Assembly (NCBI GenBank): GCA_965112735.1
Contig: OZ218960.1
Location: forward strand, 2,728,001-2,792,000
DNA: 64,000 nt
Direction: 5' to 3'
From: Phaeosaccion multiseriatum
Lineage: Eukaryota; Ochrophyta, other classes
Shown: one piece after another, positions 59,762 through 64,000 of the stretch
Numbering within the stretch: the first letter of the stretch is position 1
How the letters are laid out: each line of letters starts with the position of its first letter
Made by a program: the position numbers and the translations under genes
Notes under the pieces: generated by a model
The model's input: only the letters and a program-made list of their open reading frames with translations
Databases searched by the model: none
What the model was told of the DNA's origin: nothing

Positions 59762-60203
59762 GATGTCTCACGCACAGGAGTCTTTGTGTAGTGCCCAAGG
59801 CAACGGGAGGCAAACGAGCCGTGGAAATCGCCCCAACTCGCATTTCCGGGAGATTCACCCACGCGCCCGTAGAAAAGGCGGGAGAAGGAGTCTCACGTCA
59901 CAAAGAAGAAGAAGAAGAAGAAGACAGAAGGAAAAAAGCCGCTGCGAGCTCGTGGGAAAGGGAGGAGGGAGCGGGCAATCAATCCCTCTTGGACCTTGGG
60001 AGACAATACTATGTCTCCTCTAAAAGCAGCTGCTGTTTCCTCCCTTGAGAAGGTGTGTTCCTTTCAGCAAAAAAAAAATAAAGGCAGTTGATGCACGCAC
60101 GGGAAGGCTGACGCACCCGACCCCATCTAGCTGGAACTTAAACTGTGTTTTTCCTCCTCCTCCTCCCCCTTCCCAAGGCCTTAAATACTTGGCGCGCGTG
60201 GGG

Positions 60204-61363
60204 ATGGCTCAAGTGCACCCCCCTGTGTTCACTTGGCTGACGGAGGAGCTGCTCAAGGAGTGGCGGGGATGCGGGGAAGGCGAGGTTCCGCCCGCGGTGC
60301 TGGGGGCCTTCAGGGAAGCGCACGACGAGCTTTGCGGGTGAGGGAGTGCAGGAGAGAGGAAGGGGAGGGCGCCTCCCCCATTGGAGCAGTCCTTGCGTCA
60401 TGTGTGTTACCGAAAGCTCATCGGCCCCCAAGTGGAGTTGGCCTTGGTGCACAACGGGAATGGCCTCTCCGGTGTGGAATGCGGGAGGGGAGATCTTTTG
60501 CTCTGTACTCCCTGGGCTGAAGCCAAGTGCTCTCCTCTCTTCGACCGCGCTCACATCTCTTCTCTGTGCCCTGATCGCTGGCCTGCCTACTGTTCATTTC
60601 CTCCCCCCCTACCCCACCCAGTCCTTCCCCGCCTCTCCTGCCCAGGTGCAAGACACTCGTCAACGAGTGCTTCTGGAGAGTTGTGACGGGCTACTTCCAA
60701 GCAGAGCAGCTGGCAAAGTGCTTCCAGAAGGGCGGGCCCCTCGCACTCTCCAGCGGCGCAGCAGGAGATGCGGAGCAAGAGAAGCAGGAGGAGGAGGAGA
60801 AGGAGGAGGACGGAGGCACCGGCGACAAGGTCGTCGAGACTGCTGCTGAAAGCTCCCCACTATCTCCCCAGCTGGAGGAGGCCATGGGTGACATACTGTG
60901 GAGTATCGGTGTGCAGATTAACGGCAGTGGCGGGGGTGATGAGACCGACGAGTGGGCAGCCCTCTGTGGTCTGATCAACGCATTGCTGTCGGCCAAGGTG
61001 GTCAGAGCGGCTCTACTCAAGACCGTTTTAGAGGAAGATATGGTGCAGGTGAGAGAGCGAGAAAGGGCATCGTGTCGACGTATCGGACGAACTCTCAAAT
61101 GGCCTCGCTTGACGAGCTGGTGGGAGGAGGAGGAGGAGAAGGAGGAGGAGGAGGAGGAGGAGCGGACGCGAAGGCGCGACAGAGGTGGTGGTCAAGTGGC
61201 CCGTGATGAAGGCATATGGGAAGGAAGGCGGAGAGGGGAGGTGTGTTTTGGTCGTCGTCTGTCTTGCCCGTGATTGACTGACGGACAGAGGCATTGTTTG
61301 CCGTGCGATGGGGAGGGCAGAGCCTTGCCAAGTATGGGGTGCCGATCGGCCAAGTGGGAGAGG

Positions 61364-61400
<37 letters not shown>

Positions 61401-64000
61401 ACAGAGACAGTGAGAGACAGAGGTGGACCCAAACGGAGGAAGGAAGCACCAACACGTCGGTTGGTGTTGGGTGTGAGTATTGCCTGTACTGCATCAAAAG
61501 GACTGCTCTCTTCGTGCTCGTTCCCTTGTCTGAGCGCGGGAAAGACCGAGCGAGAGCGAGCGAGTGGGCCAGCGAGTGTGTTTGCTCTGGTGGGCGCGCG
61601 CGAGACCGCACAAGGGGCACAAGGGGCACAAGGGGGGTGTGCCATGTGAGCGGGGGGAGGGAGGGTGTGGATGCTTGAAGATCGGGCCAGGCCAGCACGG
61701 ATGCACTGACGCACTGCTGGATCGGATTGCTGGAAGCTTGGCTGGACAGACTTGCTGAGGGCCTTGCTGATGGCCTTACTGAGAGCGATCGATGCCGCTT
61801 GGGGGGGGGGGAGAAAGCGAAGGGGGGATCGGTACAGTAGAGCTGCTCCCTCCCATCGATTTGACACCCAAACTGCTGTCTTTGAACCACAAATTGGCCT
61901 TCCTGCAAGGGCTCGGAGGCGGGGGGGGGGGTGTTGAGGGAGTCTCTACCTCGACTCACAGCTCTTCCGACTATTCTTTTGATTCATTCGATTCTTACTC
62001 CAAGTCGACAACGAACCAACAAACGAAACAAACCCCACCCACAGGCGACCGGGCTGGTGGTGGATGTGAAGGCGTTCAACAGAAAGATGAAGAAGCTCAA
62101 CACTGACCTTGTGTACAAGCAGCAGAAGTTCAACTTGCTCAGGGAGGAGAGCGAGGGGTACGCCAAGGTGCTGGTGCTGCTGTCAGGGGCGAGGGTTACC
62201 AAGCAGGAGGAGCTGCAGACAAACATGCTCCGGCTCATCGGGTAAGTAGCGTTGGGACGGATGGGCAGTGTGGGGGAGGGAGGGATGGACGTAGAGAGGG
62301 GATGAGTGAGTGAGTGAGTGAGTGAAGGACTTGGTGAGTACTTGAGCGAGTGAGTAGTGAGTGGATGAGAGAGTGATTGAGTGGGTGGGTGGGTGAGTGA
62401 ATGAATGTACCCGTCTGCTTTTCTCTTCCTTAGGCATCGCTCTGAACTCAACCCCCACCTCCCTCCGTCCGTCCGTCCGTCCCTCCCTCCCTCCCTCCCT
62501 CCCCCGTCCCTCCTCACAGCTACTTCGACCTTGACCCGAACCGCGTCTTCTCCCTCTTGCTGGAGGCCCTGGAGCAAGACTCCAGCAACTCCTCCCTCCT
62601 ACACCTTGCCACCTCCTTCCGCCCCTCCTCTCTGCCGCACATCCTGGGCTTCACCTTCGCGTGGTACCAAAGGGCGGAGGTGGCGGAGGCGCTAAGGAAG
62701 AAGGCCGGGGTGGCAGCTGATGGTAAGCATGGGACAACATTGACTTTGAAATGACATATTACAAGGTTGCCTTTGGTTGCGTTGCATTGGATTCGACAGG
62801 AAGCCGCTCTCTCTCTCTGTGGTTTCTCTTCTCTCTATTCCCTAAACTCTCTCTCTCTCTGTTTCTCTTCTCTCTATTCCCTAAACTCTCTCTCTCTCTC
62901 TGTTTCTCTTCTCTCTATTCCCTAAACTCTCTCTCTCTCTGTCTCTCTTCTCTCTATTCCCTAAACTCTCTCTCTCTCTGTCTCTCTTCTCTCTATTCCC
63001 TAAACTCTCTCTCTCTCTGTTTCTCTTCTCTCTATTCCCTAAACTCTCTCTCTCTCTGTCTCTCTTCTCTCTATTCCCTAAACTCTCTCTCTCTCTGTCT
63101 CTCTTCTCTCTATTCCCTAAACTCTCTCTCTCTCTGTCTCTCTTCTCTCTATTCCCTAAACTCTCTCTCTCTCTGTGGTTTCTCTGTCTCTCTTCTCTCT
63201 CCCCCCCCCCCCCTCTATCTCTGTTTGGTGTGTGTGTTTGTCTATCTGTGTGTATATTCTCTCCCTCTCCCCCTCTCCCCCTCCTCTCCTCTGTTTGTCT
63301 GTGTGTGTGTGTGTGTGCCCCTCCCCCCCTCCTCCCCTGTGCAGGTGGACACGGCAAGGGGGTGACCCCGAAGAGTCTCTACCACGTTGCCGCCGTCGTG
63401 CTGTCCGCGGGTAAGCCCGAGGGTCAGGGTCAGGGTCAGGGTCAGGATTACAGTCAGCTCTTAGGGTAGGGTCAGGGGAAGGGCAAGAGTCAAGGTCAGG
63501 GTCAGGGGCAGGGTCAGGGGATGGGAGGAATACATGGATGCATACGTGGGCCCTTCCACTCGCTGGCGTTTCACCGTCCCTTTCCTTCCCCTCCCTTCCC
63601 ATCCCATCTACCATTAACCTACCCTACCCTGCCCTGCCCGCACACCTCTGCTCCACCCCACTCTGCCCATACACCTCTACCCTGACCTGCCCTGCCCACA
63701 GACATGCTCCCCTTGCAAGACCTCCTCCCCCACCTGCAGCCCACACCACAGGTCATGGGGGAGGAGCAGCGTCGCTTCCAGGCACACGAGTTGGTAGTAG
63801 CCGCCAAGCTAGGCGTCGTCAACCTGTCAGGAGGGGGAGCAGACAAGGACAAGGGTGGCAAGGCAGGAGGAGGAGACAAGGGCTCTGCTGTATCACCAAC
63901 TGCTGCCCCTGCCCTTACAAACCCCATGGCCATCTGCCTGCAGACATTGTCACCAGAGCTAGAGCAAGTGCCAGGGGCGGGGGCGGGGGCCGCAGTGGGG
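60204..64000 (+). CDS. THOC2: THO complex subunit 2 (THOC2), N-terminal part, cut by window end
   Basis: THOC2 is the scaffold of the THO/TREX complex that couples transcription to mRNA export. Exons seen: 60204-60337, 60646-61048, an unresolved one in about 61800-61930 (candidate LTPKLLSLNHKLAFL), 62045-62241, 62520-62722, 63345-63410 and 63702 onward. Hallmarks are KLNTDLVYKQQKFNLLREES then EGYAKVLVLLSG, GYFDLDPNRVFSLLLEALEQ, LPHILGFTFAWYQ and PKSLYHVAAVVLSA. The start ATG at 60204 is chosen for similarity in length to the family N-terminus; an exon at 60011 does not fit in phase. An acidic insert in exon 2 and, at 63888, the 12-bp unit (read SAVSPTAAP) are extra to the family. The gene runs off the right edge. 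Confidence 0.9.
62815..63175. repeat. About 39-bp minisatellite, nine copies, in a THOC2 intron
   Basis: Unit built of CTCTCTCTCTCTGTCTCTCT followed by TCTCTATTCCCTAAA. Copies are nearly identical, on the pyrimidine strand, inside the intron 62723-63344. Confidence 0.93.

Noticed and set aside
60011-60052. Upstream first exon of THOC2 starting at an ATG at 60011
   Set aside because: The GTGTGT donor gives the wrong phase for the acceptor at 60180; the ATG at 60204 opens the correct frame without splicing.

Overview
This window is nuclear DNA from a photosynthetic eukaryote with a complex red-type plastid. A stramenopile, and perhaps a eustigmatophyte, is the best guess. Genes have many short GT-AG introns. 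A small protein on the minus strand (9772-11089) has, once spliced, the signal-peptide/ASAF|VAP junction typical of stramenopile plastid import. A retinol-saturase/carotenoid-isomerase-type oxidoreductase has a similar leader. Zinc-finger genes of the WRKY19-like C-x4-C-x9-C-x2-H type, common in stramenopiles, occur as two genes and at least two relics. The lineage is inferred; no marker gene settles it.

Layout. 1-6480 (+): nine exons of a large disordered protein packed with RRxS/T sites, 5' end probably outside the window. 8028-9028 (-): zinc-finger protein. 9772-11089 (-): plastid-targeted small protein. 12170-20789 (+): Mediator subunit MED14, 11 exons. 21731-23050 (-): intronless secreted GH16 glycosidase, divergent from 23346-28349 (+), a RetSat/CRTISO-type FAD oxidoreductase with 12 exons. 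29387-31624 (+): intronless PPR-SMR protein with 14 almost identical repeats. 34643-35911 (+): secreted Ser/Gly/Tyr/Cys-rich protein. Its 3' end is duplicated at about 38237-38536 beside a 370-bp CTC microsatellite. 36541-37842 (-): acidic low-complexity ORF. 39441-42901 (-): ankyrin-repeat protein with a ubiquitin-interacting motif. 44424-47253 (+): spindle-checkpoint BUB3. 48317-48790 (-): small membrane-anchored protein. 49277-50623 (+): six-helix membrane protein. 50772-54906 (-): diphthine-ammonia ligase DPH6 with C-terminal RidA-like region. 55385-57456 (+): phosducin-like protein. 57967-59761 (-): second zinc-finger gene. 60204-64000 (+): THO complex subunit THOC2, truncated by the window end.

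The genes are mostly unrelated housekeeping functions (transcription, mRNA export, translation-factor modification, mitosis, carotenoid/retinoid chemistry) and form no obvious pathway. Several pairs share short divergent intergenic regions.

The striking feature is repeat biology. A 12-bp unit, TTGGTGATACAG / CTGTATCACCAA, usually embedded in CAG/CTG runs, occurs about two dozen times on both strands, in exons of at least six unrelated genes and in introns. It is read in several reading frames. Separately, many intronic microsatellites look like expansions of the splice signals themselves (GTGA arrays at donors, CCCT/CTC arrays before acceptors). Exon models below were built by hand from GT-AG sites and codon phase. 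Where all phases close I say so.
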